NCBI GenBank assembly: GCA_905250125.1
Contig: CAJNOL010000220.1
Coordinates: 124,001 to 188,000, forward strand
Reading direction: 5' to 3'
DNA from: Rotaria sordida
Taxonomy: Eukaryota > Rotifera > Eurotatoria > Philodinida > Philodinidae
DNA length: 64,000 nucleotides
Position 1 is the stretch's first letter. Each line of letters opens with the position of its first letter. The position numbers and the translations under genes were made by a program. The notes under the pieces were generated by a model. It was given only the letters and a program-made list of their open reading frames with translations, was not told the DNA's origin and ran no database searches. Shown here in pieces: positions 1-13,467 of the stretch.

Positions 1-99
1 GAAGAATTAAAAAAAATCTATTATTCAACGAATGTTATCCTAATCCTGAGAGACGTCAACATGAAAAAGAAAAAAAAGGAAACAAAACAGCAAGAAGAT

Positions 100-2179
100 C
101 TATCTAGATGAAAAACATTTCTTTGCCGTCATATACATCTGTTGTTTTTTTCGACAAAAATTATTATTTTGTGTCATAGTCGATTTAGGTGATGAAACTT
201 TTACAAATGGTGCCATTAAAAATAATGCTAATAGCATACATATTAACCAATGAAAACCATAATAAAATAAACGAAATAGAATTATAATAATATTAGTTTC
301 TTTATGTTGAGTTGTTTTTTTAATAGCATTATAATAAACATTATTTAATTGATCAGCAGCTGAATCCCATGAATGTTTTAATGCTTGTTGTCTTGCTTTA
401 ATTGATAAATAATCACGATTTTTCATAGCTAAATATATAGCTTGTTCAGCTGATTCAATATTATCTGGTTCCCATAAATATCCATGTTCACTATTAATAA
501 AAAATTCTTTTAATTGTCCACCTTCAGCAGCTATAACTGGTGTACCACTTGCCATAGCTTCTAAATAAACTTGTCCAAATGTTTCACTAACTGATGCATA
601 TATAAAATAATCTGCACTAGCATATGCACTTGCTAATTCTTCACCACCAAGATAACCAAAAAAATAAACACGATCTATTGGAAATAATGGTTCAAGTATA
701 TGACGATATGGACCATCACCAATAATACATAAAAATGTTTCACTTGGTATACGTTCTAATAATAATGATAAAAATTCAAAATTTTTTTCTGGTGATATAC
801 GACCAACACATAAAAATAATGTTATTGAATCCATTTGTTCATATGTAAAATTATTTAATGTACCAAACATACGATAACGCATAGATGATGAACGTCGTCG
901 TGGATGAAATAATTCTGAATCAACACCAGTTTTCCAAACTAAAACTGGACGTGGTATACCTGTATGTTCCATATAATCAGCAAAATCTTGACTAACTGTT
1001 AAATTAATTGATGAATATATTAAATGTTTTAAACGTATATATTGATATATACATCGAGTCATTTTAACAGCATATGAACGTATATATGTTGATAAATAAA
1101 AATCAATATTTGTATGGGAAGACCAAACAATAGGAATATTTAATGATTTAGCAAATGCACCACAAAGCATAGCAGCTGGAGTTTGTTCAACAATATGAAT
1201 AACATCTGGTGAAAAACGTCGAATTGAAAAATAAATAGCAGTCTAAATAAATAATAATGAGGAGAGAAAAAAAATATTTATTTATCTTTTTTTTATATAT
1301 ATATATTTACATTAGGAAATAAAAATGGACATGCACAATCAATTTTATTAGTAAAATCAGTTGATGGTAATATTGAAAATGTAACATATTCTTGTAAATA
1401 ATCATTACCTTCAAGCCATAAACTGGCATTCTACAAAATAACAACAACAAAAAAAAACAAAATTTATATAATTTCTAATAAAAAAATTTATTTTCAACAT
1501 ACTTTACAACCCGTTATAACATGTATATAATGTTTTCTTTTCGCTAGACGTCGTATAATTTCTTTAAATCGACGTGTTATACCACTTGTAAATGATGGAA
1601 AACTTTCAGCAAACAATAAAATTCGTAATGAATCATCATTATCATGGGTAAAACCATTTGGCAAAGCTATTAAAAAGAAAAAAATAATAATAATAATAAT
1701 ACTTAGATAAAATATAAGAAAAAAAACAATTTTTTTTTTGTTATTTTTTTGTAATACACTATTGTACCTTCAGAAGTAACCATTATTTTGTATCTGACTC
1801 TCAAAAGAAGAAGAAGAAGAAGAAGGAAAAAAAGTAAAACGTTTTATTCGTTCGTTTCTATTATTTGATTTTATTTTTCGTTCGTCATGTTTTTTTCTTT
1901 CTATCGAACGAAATTAACGATATACATATTACATATAACATAGTGATATAAGAATTACTCACATTGATAATGACGATCGATATTAGTCGTTCGATTCTCC
2001 ACAACGTCAGATGACGTGCTTGATGATGATGATGATAACGGAGCAGATGATGGGAAAAATGCAGCAGCTAATGTAGCACACGATGTTGTTGTAAAATTAA
2101 ATTTCCACCAAGCAGGTGATGTTTCATATGCAGATGATGATGATGATGATGAGGTCGCAGTTGCAAATGAAGAAAGCAT
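100..2179 (-). CDS. SQD2-like family 4 glycosyltransferase with C-terminal membrane anchor
   Basis: Five exons (2179-1963, 1797-1768, 1666-1503, 1430-1311, 1242-100) join in phase to 557 aa; donors include GTGAGT and GTATGT. A Ser-rich leader of about 75 aa comes before the two-lobed GT-B fold. The first lobe has ILLFAESFPSFTSGITRRF and, later, VWSSHTNIDFY. The second has WKTGVDSELFHPR, VGRISPEKNFEFL, IGDGPY and SETFGQVYLEAMASGTPVIA, the E-x7-E region that binds the sugar nucleotide. These signatures match plant and bacterial SQD2 (UDP-sulfoquinovose:diacylglycerol sulfoquinovosyltransferase) far better than animal GT4 enzymes. A hydrophobic stretch near residues 500-525 suggests a membrane anchor. 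The acceptor is unknown; animals are not known to make sulfolipid, so a glycolipid role is inference. The start at 2179 rests on exon 1 splicing in frame; 1783 is an alternative. Confidence 0.83.
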
Positions 2180-5100
2180 TACATTACATACTTTATTTAA
2201 ACAAAAAAAAAAAAAAAAGTAGAAAAAATAAATATCAATAGATCATTATAAATAATCGTTTCGATTAAACAAAAGAACAAAATCTAGATTTCATAATTCA
2301 TTATGAATTTTGCCCTAAGGTTATTAAAAATAATAATGAATAGAATCAATAGATTTATTTATAATCTATTATATTGTTCGTTTCGTTTTTTTTTTTTAAT
2401 TATTTTTCTTTAATTTCATTTTAGATTTTTATTAGAATATATATTAATCAATAACTTACTTAAGTGATTCTTTTTTTTACATGTAATAAAGCCATATGAC
2501 CTTTTACGTCTAGATGGCAGTAAGTAATGATTAAAAAAATGAATAATTATATCTAAAAATTATATAAAATATATATGAATAACAAATGAAAGATAAAAAA
2601 GTTTACTTTTTGTTTTTGTTTTTTTTTTTTATTGTCGATTGTAAATATACAACATACACATGTAAGCAACGAGGAAAAGAATCTTACTCCTAACTAACTA
2701 ACACAACTGTTACTAGCGATTATTAGTCGGCAAGACAGCCAGCCACATGATTCTTTTTTCTTCTGTTCTTTTTTTTCATTCTTCTTCTTCTTCAGTTTTT
2801 CTTTTTTTCTTCTTGTCAGTACTAAATCTTCTCCGTCATATAATGCATTTGCAATACATGGAATTGTATGGCTCTTTCCGTTACATTCCGTTCTAAGGCC
2901 GAACACAAGCTCGAGAAAAAGAATGTTTATTTAGGAAAGAAGAGAGAAATAGAGAAGAAGAAGAAGAAGAAGAAAAAAAAGACGAGGAAGCAGAGACGAA
3001 ACAGTGCTGATAGTTCTATACATTGTCGTCAATCAAATGTCAAATGTTGAAAGAAAAAAGAATAAAGAAAAAGATTTAGAGAAAAAACTCTCATGATTGA
3101 TAGAGACAGAGAACGCGCATATTTCACCACAAATTAATCCATGATTGCTATCGACAATCTTCTGAGTAGAGGTCCGTCAAATGCTGTTCCTTTTATCATT
3201 ACTATTATTACTATTTACGTCAGCTAAAATCTGATATTTAACGTAAAAGAATATATTGTCATAGAATTTCCTAATTCTATTTTTTGCCTCGTTTAGTACT
3301 TCTCTTTGGACAACCAACAAGCTTTTTCTTGCTAATTTCTTATTCATGTCAACACAATGCAATTGGAATTGATTAATATTAGCTTGAGTAGATTTTTTTC
3401 TTTTTGGAATGCATTTCATCATAGCTGTCAACAAAATATACAATTTGTATCATGCAAACTAGATCATATATGAATATTTTTCATATAGTGTTTTATAGTT
3501 CTAATGAAGAAAAATAATCATAACAATATAAATATCAAATATTTTTTTAATTAAATAATGTAATACATATATTTGTTTGATAAATTATGATAATAATTTA
3601 AAAAGAATAAAAGAAAAACAAAGTCTAATTAATAATTATATTATTAAATTCAATACCTGAGAAGAATTTGAATCCATTAATAAGTTCATCATTCACAATA
3701 TTTTTTTTTCTTTCTACCATCGATCATATTCATATATTTTTTTTTCTTCGGCTTTTTTTTTTTTTCTTCGTTAACTCTTCTGTTTCCTGTCTTACGTACT
3801 CTAAATAAGAAAAGGAACAATAACAGACAAAAAAAAAAAAAAAAAAAGACTACGAATGAAAAAAAAAGAGAAAAAAAAATGTCTAAATCAGGATATAGAC
3901 ATCTGTATATATTTGAGTGAATCAAAAAAATGTAGTCTTATTTATTCCATTAGATTTCGTGATATATTGACATGCACAATAAGTACTATGTATATAGAAA
4001 AAAACAAAAAAGAAATTAATATAAAGAATAAAAAAAGTCCAATTTGTAGCTTTTTAACATCAAGATCTGATTATTGTTCGAACTAGCATCTCCTATCGAG
4101 ATAATAAAGTATTCAATCCAAAAGCAAAACTAAAAGTATAGCTAATAATACTATTGCAAAACATACATTCATATCTATGATTCTCTTCCACCACGGGGGA
4201 AATAAAATAAAATCTGGTCGGTTTAATAAGGCGAACGAGTCGATAGATGATTAGTATGCATGAAATACACAAGACATTCTATAACAGAATAAAAATAGAC
4301 TATAATAATAATGATGTATTCGGTTCTATACTCCTTAGTTTTGAATAAACTTTCTAATGTAAATAATTTTGATCAACTTTGAAAAAGAAATATAGATATG
4401 ATTTTGATTTAGTAGATAAAATATGGATAGTAAAAAAAAAAGAAAGCAAAGAAACGAACAGAGCGAATACAATATAATTAATGTCAATCAATAGATAAAA
4501 TGCAAAAAATAGATGAACAAAAAAAAAAAAAAGAGAAAAAAGGAAAGATTTTTATTTTATTAATAATTTGTATATGTCGTTTATTCATATGGGATATAAT
4601 TTTAGACATGTAAAAACTATATATCTATATTTTTTTTTTTTTTGGTTTTTAATAATTAGTATCGATAAGATACAAGTCAATCATAATATTAATAATTGTC
4701 GTATATTTTAACTGACTGTTGTTTATGATGTGTTCCATAGAGATAATTTCATATAGAATAATTTATACATCATTAGATAGATTTAAATACATCCACTATT
4801 ATTCATTAGAATATTGAATAGAAATTTTCTTCATGATTAATAAAGAAGACTCTTATGAGGAAAATTCTATTTAATAATAATAGCTTATTAAAGAATAGAA
4901 AAAAAAAATTTCTATAATATATAAATACGTTAGTTACCGGATATTGTCAAGGGAAACTACACAAGAAAAAAGATTAATCAAGTCAAGGAAATTCATAACT
5001 TGGAATTTTCTTAGTTGGTTAGGAAACAATCAGGATAATAAAAAAAAAAGTTTTGTTAGTACAAGAGTCGTTCCTTCCATAGTGTCTTTTCAGCAATTTT

Positions 5101-7931
5101 TAGTTTTGAAGAGAAATAAAGAAGCTTAAAAATTTTATTTGTATTTTTCTAAGATAACAAACTCTGATATTTCATTATATGATTTTATTGTTATAATATC
5201 AACAAAAATAATATGTTAGAATTAATGAATCAAACTATTTTTATTTTTTATTAATTTATATTTTCTAAAATTCTATACAATCTATATTCAGATAATATAT
5301 GATATAGATTGAATTTATACAATTATTTTTCAATTGTCAAATTTTAAAAATATTATTATTCATATCAAAAATATAAATAAGATATTATTTAGAAATGAAA
5401 AAGTTTTTAAATGATTTGACATAGAGAATGTCATAAGATTATAATAGTCAACATGATTTTTATCTTTCAAGGCTAGCTTTCCATTGATTTTTGTGATTTC
5501 ATGATGATCTCTGATCTGACATCGTAGTATAATTCTTCTTCTCTTCATCATTCATGTTTGAAGGATTTTTGCCTGAATGACTGATGGCTTTTTTTTTTCT
5601 CTATACAAATTCTCTACTTCATTGCATTTCTTAATGACTTTTCTATTGATTTATCCGTAATGATTTCATATGTCGACTAGAGTATTTTGTATAAGAATAT
5701 TCTAGCGTTTGCTTTTTTATTTTCTGAAATTTGACAATAGATTAATGTAAATTTCTGTTTTTGACATTGTGCAAACAATTCATCTCGATATTACACGAAT
5801 AATTTGTTTGATGAAACCTAGTTTGTTTTTTTTTTTTCTAAAAATAGATAGATTAGCACTTTTATTTCAAAGTATTCTTTATGCTAAATGAGAATACAAC
5901 AGGTCATATAAAATGAAAGAAGCTGTAAAAAAAAAAAAGAGATGAAAAATTTTGATAGATAATATATGGTATCTAGTTTTTGAACATTTATATGTGATGA
6001 TGAGATTTTATTCGGTTGAAAGAAATCATTTACTTATTGTATTGAATTTTAGCTTTGATAATATCAATATATTATCAATGATTTTATTAGATTGTAGATC
6101 AAAACATCATTCTAAGACATTCATTGAAGAAATCCTATGTGAATATAAAAAACTAAGTTTTAAATATAGACTATGATAAAAAAATTATAATAAAAGATTA
6201 GAATCTATGAGATGATATGAATAGATTATAATACTAAAAATAAAGATATTATTTTTATCATCAAAAATAATCAATGATTGTTTCGTTTCATTATTTTCAA
6301 TTGTTTGTTTATGATTTTATTTTTTCGAAATATTTCTTTACTTGTTAATATCTCTCTTTACGTATATTTTAGACTCGTTTAACATTTCTCGAAAGACATC
6401 AGTCATACTACTGTAATCTTTTATTACCATTTCTGTATATGTATATATATATATATTACTATCGTTCAAACATTGCTTTATTCTTGTGTCAAACTATGTG
6501 TGACAATAATTAATAGAATATAATAAAATATTCATTTTTTCTTGTCGGATTTCAAGTTCATTGACAAGGTAGACGAGAATAGTTTAAATAATTTCTAGAA
6601 TTAATTCACTTTCATCATAATTATTTATTAAAATATCGCAAGAAAAAAAAACCAATATCTTGAAAATATCAATATCCTATTAGGTTATATATGTAACATA
6701 ACATATAATGAGTTATTTTTTTTTTTATGATTTTGATGAATAAATAAATATATTCTTTTCTTCATTACAGTTTTAAGGTATGATTAATCATTCAAAGAAG
6801 TTCAACAGAGTTTTAATACTTTAAATCTATCTGAATACCTTCAGCATTTGTTTTATATCTCTTAAATCTCATAAAACCTCAAGCAATAGGATTGAGGTCA
6901 TGTTCTACACTCATCCATTGTATCAAATGAAATTCATAAATGATAATAGAGACTGAATAATATTCTTCAAAATAGGGAAATCCTTCCCTTCGCATAAAGT
7001 CACGAAGAAATATTTTCTTGACAAAAAAAAAAAAATATTCATTGTTTAAATCTCTTTCAGACAGAAGAAATCCTTCAACTATTTCGACCTTCATAAACAA
7101 AAAGGTCAAAACATCTTATGCAGATAACAATCATATTAAGAAGAAGAAGCTATAAGAGATATGAATTTCTTTTGTTCAGAACAAATTTCATAGAATTAAT
7201 ATAAAAATACAAAGAAAAAAAAATTATTCAGCTAGTCAGTCACAAAATGACTATTAAGGTATATGTTTATATTTTCTTTCGTTTCATTCGTTTTTAATAT
7301 GTATGGTTTCATATGGGAATGAAGTATTTCTTCATAAACATGCTCATCAACTGATTGTATTTTCTAGCGTTCATTTTAATTGCAATTAAATTTTTTCAAA
7401 AATCTTTTACTGACTAATTAATTGAATTTTTATTCAATTTTATAAATATATACTATCTGATAATATAAATAAAATAATTGTTTGATGTTTTTTTCTTTTT
7501 CGAATAAAAGAAAATTTCTGTATATTTATAATCATTAAATATAGATGGAAAATTGTTATATGTTTATTATTAACAAAAGCAAAAGAAAAATGATTAAATA
7601 AATCTTTATTTCATCATTATACTATTAAAAAGATTATCAAATGTTAGAAACATTCTTGTTTGTTTGTTTTTTTTTTTGATTAAAAATACATTGAAATTAT
7701 AAGAAAACTATCGATCTCAAAATGCATTCATTATATTAATTAATGCTACTAAATAAATGACTTTTTTCTTTCTATCAATTTCTATTTGAATAACTACAAA
7801 TAAAAAACTTCACCTTCCGTTCACTTATCTAAATTATTTCTTTTTTTTTTTTTGTGTTTCAATTGACTCTTATTATTCTATTTTTATTATCAATTATTTT
7901 TTTTTTGAATAACATTCATTCATGTAGAGAT
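2180..7931. other. AT-rich intergenic region
   Basis: No supportable gene in about 5.7 kb. Open frames here are low-complexity (Lys/Glu or Phe/Leu runs from poly-A/T and GAA tracts, for example 2954-2978 and 3830-3880) and have no family match. The left end holds the promoter side of the glycosyltransferase gene. Confidence 0.6.
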
Positions 7932-8909
7932 ATGTCCTTAACATTATTATTCATATTTATTTATCTTTTATTAATATATACTATATCAATAAATTCTTTA
8001 TCAGTTGCTAATATTATTAATGCAACTTATTCAACTGGTAGTTCATTTTTAAAAATAAATTTAACAACATCAAATCCATGTATATGTTCTTGTATTTATC
8101 ATCCACATTGTCTTTCGATTAGTATTATGAAACAATCAAATAATATATATTATTGTCAATTATATGCAACATATCCAATAAAAAGTTCACAATTATCAAC
8201 ATCATTAATATCAAATGTAACTATTCTTACTGATCGAACACTTAATTCAATTTATATTGATAATGGAACTTATTTATCAAATCCTACAAATCTTTTTTCA
8301 AATACAATAAAACCATGGATACCTATTTTTAAATTATATACAGGTAATAATCAATCATTTTTATGGTTAAATTCAAGTAATTTAACAACATTAATAAATA
8401 TACCAAAAATTTCAATTAATCAAATAACATTTCATTGGTTTAATATTTTAATATCTCAATGGAATCAAATGTTATACATACCAGATCAAATAGCTCTTGC
8501 ATTTATTGTTAATCGTACAATTATTTTTGATTTTCTTATTTTTAATGCTTCACAAACAAACATAACAAATTGGTTTTCAATAAAAAGTCTTATTTCAAAT
8601 CAATATTGGAATATAATACAATATCGAGATATGACAATAGGTACAACACAAATGACATCAATTTATACAGATAATGAATGTATAAGATCATTTAATTTTA
8701 ATTTTAAATTTTCAACAAATGGATGTAATCAAGATTTTTATGGTTTCTTTTTTGTTTATGGTGGTTATAAAGATTTATGTATTGCTGCCAAACAAAATCT
8801 ATCACAAATATCTATTCCATCGATTTATTTTACTCCAACAATAAATTATACTAATGGTAGTTTTTATAGTTTTAAAATTGCTGATGGTCTAATGGGTTTT
8901 GTTCGATGA
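7932..8909 (+). CDS. Secreted, heavily N-glycosylated protein of unknown function
   Basis: Single-exon frame of 325 aa from the ATG at 7932; the frame is open upstream to about 7854 but has no earlier ATG. The N-terminus is a hydrophobic signal peptide (MSLTLLFIFIYLLLIYTI). A Cys cluster follows at about residues 50-80 (NPCICSCIYHPHC, then YYC), reminiscent of the small disulfide-rich PAN/apple type. The rest is a beta-rich C-terminal domain with aromatic-rich strands, two more Cys (NEC, NGC) and the ending ADGLMGFVR. There are more than ten N-x-S/T sequons (NAT, NLT, NVT, NGT, NSS, NRT, NAS, NLS, NGS). The C-terminal part recalls, from memory and weakly, an uncharacterised domain of secreted mollusc and annelid proteins. 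Probably extracellular or surface; the real function is not visible. Confidence 0.6.
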   Translation: MSLTLLFIFIYLLLIYTISINSLSVANIINATYSTGSSFLKINLTTSNPCICSCIYHPHCLSISIMKQSNNIYYCQLYATYPIKSSQLSTSLISNVTILTDRTLNSIYIDNGTYLSNPTNLFSNTIKPWIPIFKLYTGNNQSFLWLNSSNLTTLINIPKISINQITFHWFNILISQWNQMLYIPDQIALAFIVNRTIIFDFLIFNASQTNITNWFSIKSLISNQYWNIIQYRDMTIGTTQMTSIYTDNECIRSFNFNFKFSTNGCNQDFYGFFFVYGGYKDLCIAAKQNLSQISIPSIYFTPTINYTNGSFYSFKIADGLMGFVR

Positions 8910-10377
8910 AAATAATAGAATGAACATAATAATATTTAGTTTGTTTGTTTTTTCTTTTTCTTAAAATAAACTAAAGATTATCATGTGTTTAATTCAGTGA
9001 AATTTTTTTCTTTGACATAGAAATTATTGTGTAATGTTGCTTGATGATAAATTACATGGTCTTTCTTTGACTGAGAAACAAAATGACATGTTCTTGTCAT
9101 AATTTTCTGATTTCTATGCATGGTTGGAAATCAAGGGCATTTTGATAAGTTTTATTTGAATAGATTAATCAAACATAAATTTATAGATAACAGAGTATAA
9201 TAGATTTTATAAAATGTTAATTTTGTCATTTTAAAAAACAAATTAAAATTTCATTTTGTTTATTAAATGAAAAATATGTAATTTTCAAAGTAATATAAAT
9301 TATAATAATTGACATAAACGTTAATATTCATCAATTACTTGTTTTCTTTTTGTTTTTTGAATTACTCTTCAAATAAAACAACTATAAGAGTTCTTTAGAA
9401 ATGAATAAAAAAAAAAAAAAAAGATAAAAGAACAGAGTTATTTTTATCTTTAAATAAAAATTATTAATATAAGAAATAACAATTGATTCTCTTGATATAT
9501 CGTTTTTTTTTGTTTCTCGAATATAATTCAGTTAGACATGTATAGTTGCTTAGTGATTTTATTAAAATTTATAATAAAGAAAAGTACTTAAAATATTATT
9601 GAAAGTTAAAAATGACTTTTAAATAATACATGAATTCTATAGAACTCAAAATTAATAGTTTTCTTTTCTATAGATGTGAATTTTTGCTGAAGAATATAAA
9701 TTGATTTCGAATAAAAAATAAAAAAACTGTTCAAGTGTTTCATTGTAATAGTTCTCTGCGAATAATTTGAGACTTTCAACGGTAGAAAGAAGAAACAAGG
9801 GAATATTATTACATATAAAATTCAATAAAATTTAATAGCTCATTAGAGCTGAAAAAGAATCGGTTGAATTCCTATGACTTTTTATCATAGGTTTTTTTTT
9901 TTTTGTAGGTAAATTTTACAATTCTTGAAAAATAAAAAATCATCGAAATATGAATTTTCTCAATTTGTTCATTCTAAGAAAGATATCAAAGAAAAATATG
10001 TTTTGTTTTCATATGAAAGAAACAAATAATATTTCTTTTTAAATTAAAACTTTATATATATATATATGTATTTTTGCTAATCATGAAGATTCTTTTTTTT
10101 TCTTTGAAATAAAGCGACATCTAGTATTTTAAATCATATCATTGATTGATATCTCCAGCTGTTTTAGTTGTTTATTGTTTTTTTGTTTCATTCATAATCT
10201 TTTCTTTTTTTTTATTTTTATTTTTTCAAAATATAAAACTCAAAATTATATAAATCTTTCTATTTAATATTTATTGTATGTAAATTGATATATAAATATT
10301 CAATTAAATTAATTAATTAAAAATGTACAAAAAAAAGAAAATCTAATCATTTCTTTTTTTTGTTTCTATAGATTAAT
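8910..10377. other. AT-rich intergenic region, probable 5' leader at its right end
   Basis: No open frame of note. The right end has a T-rich tract ending in TTTCTATAG at about 10373, four to five bases before the next start codon region. This looks like a 3' splice site of a 5'-UTR intron or a trans-splice acceptor. Confidence 0.5.
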
Positions 10378-13137
10378 ATGACATCATCAATTAATAATAA
10401 TAATAATTCACGTTTAAATGAAATAAAAATCAAGCCAAAAATTGGTGAAGTTCGTTTGACAAATGATGGAACAAGACGTAAAATATATACTGGTACAAGT
10501 TGGCAATATTTATGTCAAGGTGATCCTAATTGTCGAATTCAAGCTAAATCAACTTGTCGAAATCATAGAAATTCTTCTTTAACTAATAATACAACATTAA
10601 ATCAATTATCAAAAATTCAAATAAAACGACCAAAACGTGGTGATACACAAATATTACCTAATGGAAATCGACGTATATGGCGTGGAGAACGATGGCAAAA
10701 TTTATGTCGTGCAGATAATTGTTTAATACAAGCAAAAGATTTTTGTAAATTACATCAAAATCAACGAATGTCATTACCAAATACAAGTATAAACAAAACA
10801 AAAAAAAACATTCATTTTAAAAACAAATCTTTTTTTTTGTTTTTCCTCAGATCAAAAATCTCGATTATCAAACCGAACAAGATCTTATTCACTTACTAGT
10901 CAACAAAGTATTTATATTCGATTTAAAGAATTCTATATAAAATTTTTTCATTTAGAAGACGAACATGAACATATTGAATTAAATAATAAATCATCTTCTT
11001 CAATACAAGATAATATTTCATTTCAATCACCAAATAATAAACATCATCAGTCTGATGAAAATATATTTGAAACAGTTACTATATCACCATTAAGAAAACG
11101 TGAATTACATACACGTCATGGACGTCGAGTACGATGTAATGGATTAATATGGAAACATTTATGTGCTGATAAGAAAAATAATTTTAATAAACGTAAATCT
11201 CGAAGTCAAAATATATCTATTAAAGAATCCAATGAAAATATGTCAAATCATATTGAATCATTATTGTCAGATACTATTGATACATCAATAAAAAATAATA
11301 CAATAATAGAAATAAAAAATAGTAAAAAACGAAAAACAACAGGTGATATAAATAATGAAGAACATATTGTTCCAAAAAGAAAATCTAATCGAAGACATCG
11401 AAAAGGTAAATATTAATTAACTTTTTTCTCTTTTTGTTTTTTGTTTATTTTGATTAATATACAATCATTAACTAAAGTATCTTTTCATATAATGTGATTA
11501 TCGTATACAATAGAACGAGAGAAAAGAAAAAAGAAAAAAAAACTTAATATTTCTATTGATATTGTCTAATATGACAATGATAAATGTACAGAACTATTCA
11601 CTATCTTGAATATAACCTGTCAATCTTAAACATAATGTAAACGAAATACAAAAAAAAAAAAAAAATGTCATAAATGATGGATTTATAATATTTATGATTA
11701 TACTTAAGAAATAGAATTTTTGTTGAGAAAATCAATTTTCTTCAATAAACAAGTTTTAAATACGAATTTATATTTAAAGATTTTTAAATATCAGAAATTT
11801 AGTTTCAAATTAAGCAAATGCAAAAAATCTACATTGCATAGTATATTCAAAACTAATTTTCATGAAGTTTTGACCTTGGAGCAGGCTCAAGTAACAACAG
11901 TGGAAGAGTGTAATGACTGAAATTTGACGAAAACATATTTTAAATATTGAGTATATTATTCAATGTAGATTTTGAATATAATATTTGTTTCATTTGAAAC
12001 TGAAGTTTTGATTGTCAAAAATCGTTGAAGACAAAGCTGTTGTTTTTGTTCTTCAGGATAAAAGTATTAAAACTTAGGATTTATTATGTATCACAAGGAA
12101 AAAATTCACTATTTCGATATTTTCCACCTAGATCTCTATGGTATTTTACTATCATATCGATTTTCTTAACAATCAAACAATATATTTTTCAAAGGATGAG
12201 TGTGAGTGTACGCATGAATGAAGGTGTGTGAATGAATCTATATATTCACATCCAAGAAAAAGCGGAATTAAAATTTATACACTTAACTGTTTCTCTTCTA
12301 TCTTTTCCACCAAATCCTTTTTATAGACTTTTGTGATTTCTATTTTTACCTAAGTTTGATTGTAAAAATATTGTTTGGATATGCCGAAAAAAAAAACAAA
12401 AGATTTTTAGAAGTAACTCGACGACTGTTATCCAATCAGAACAAAAAAATTATTTTGTGTCATAGAAAAAAAAACAATAATAATAAATATCAGCATGAAA
12501 CATTCAAAATATTTCTTTGATTTTTTTTTTTAGGTTCGAATAAATCAATCACTTTACATCTTGAAACTAATTCATCTAGTTCATCTGTAATCGATCTTTG
12601 TTTTGTTCTCATTTTTTGTAGTTTATTTTTTTACTTTTATTTAGATTTCTGATATTCCTATGAAAGAAAAATCAATTGAAGAACCTATTTCAAATGAATC
12701 TGATATTACATTATCATTAAAATCTAATCAATTTGATATAAATGATCAATCTATTGAAATTCCTATTCAATCATCATCACCACCACCATTTATTTATGAT
12801 ACATCAACATCTGCAATTCTTGAACAATTTGGAACAATTATTAAAAAAGAAGTAATATTAATACAAACTTTGATTTTTTTTAAAAAACAAAAAAAATAGA
12901 AAAATTATTTATAAAATATTAAACATTTTTTTTTTCTTTTCATAGGAGGAAGAATCATTAATTTGTATTCCACCTATACATACAAATGGAATCGAATCTC
13001 CATGTGAAACATTACAAGATTTTTTACGTGTTGAAGAAATGAAAAAAAAAGAATTTAAACTTGATTGTCAACGTATTAGTTACCGTTTAGCAAAAATTCA
13101 AGATTGTATTGGTAGTATATCATCAATGACTAGTTAA
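10378..13137 (+). CDS. Cys3-His module protein, copy A (two intact modules, one degenerate)
   Basis: Six exons (10378-10786, 10851-10907, 10956-11405, 12534-12586, 12645-12851, 12946-13137) join in phase to 455 aa. Two modules of about 42 residues lie at roughly 23-64 and 87-127: G-E/D-x-x, then NDG or NGN plus basic residues, a Gly, then W-Q-x-L-C, C, C-x2-H (C-x5-C-x7-C-x2-H and C-x4-C-x7-C-x2-H). A third copy at about 203-226 keeps GRRVRCNGLIWKHLC but has lost the later Cys and His. The rest is Asn/Ser-rich and basic, with NLS-like runs (KKRK, KRKSNRRHRK), and ends in a short helical tail. The module looks like a zinc-binding finger and loosely recalls the plant WRC motif. Nuclear DNA binding is inference. 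Same strand as copy B, 330 bp upstream of it. Confidence 0.75.
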
Positions 13138-13467
13138 GAAAAACATATCAATCAATAATAATAATAATCTTCTGTTATCGATCATATCAATTTGTAAATC
13201 TCCAATTCGAAAAAACAAAAGGCTCAAATCAGATAATTAAAAAAAAAAATTCAATTGTTATCTTTCGTTTTTCTTTTTTTGTTTTTGTGTTAAGAGAAAA
13301 AAAAATGATGATGATGATAATTGTAAGTTTGTATTGTTTATTCATACACGTTGTTGAACATATTTGCTTGTGCTTTATTGTTAATTAAAATCATTTGAAA
13401 AAAAAAAAAAACAAACTTTATTTGATTTGTTTCTTGTCCTATTATTTAAGATATTATATAAATTGTC

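Noticed and set aside
2016..2222. Asp-rich plus-strand frame (LDDDDDN...DDDDDDE)
   Set aside because: It is the complement of the Ser-rich first exon of the glycosyltransferase gene, which splices in frame with a GTGAGT donor.
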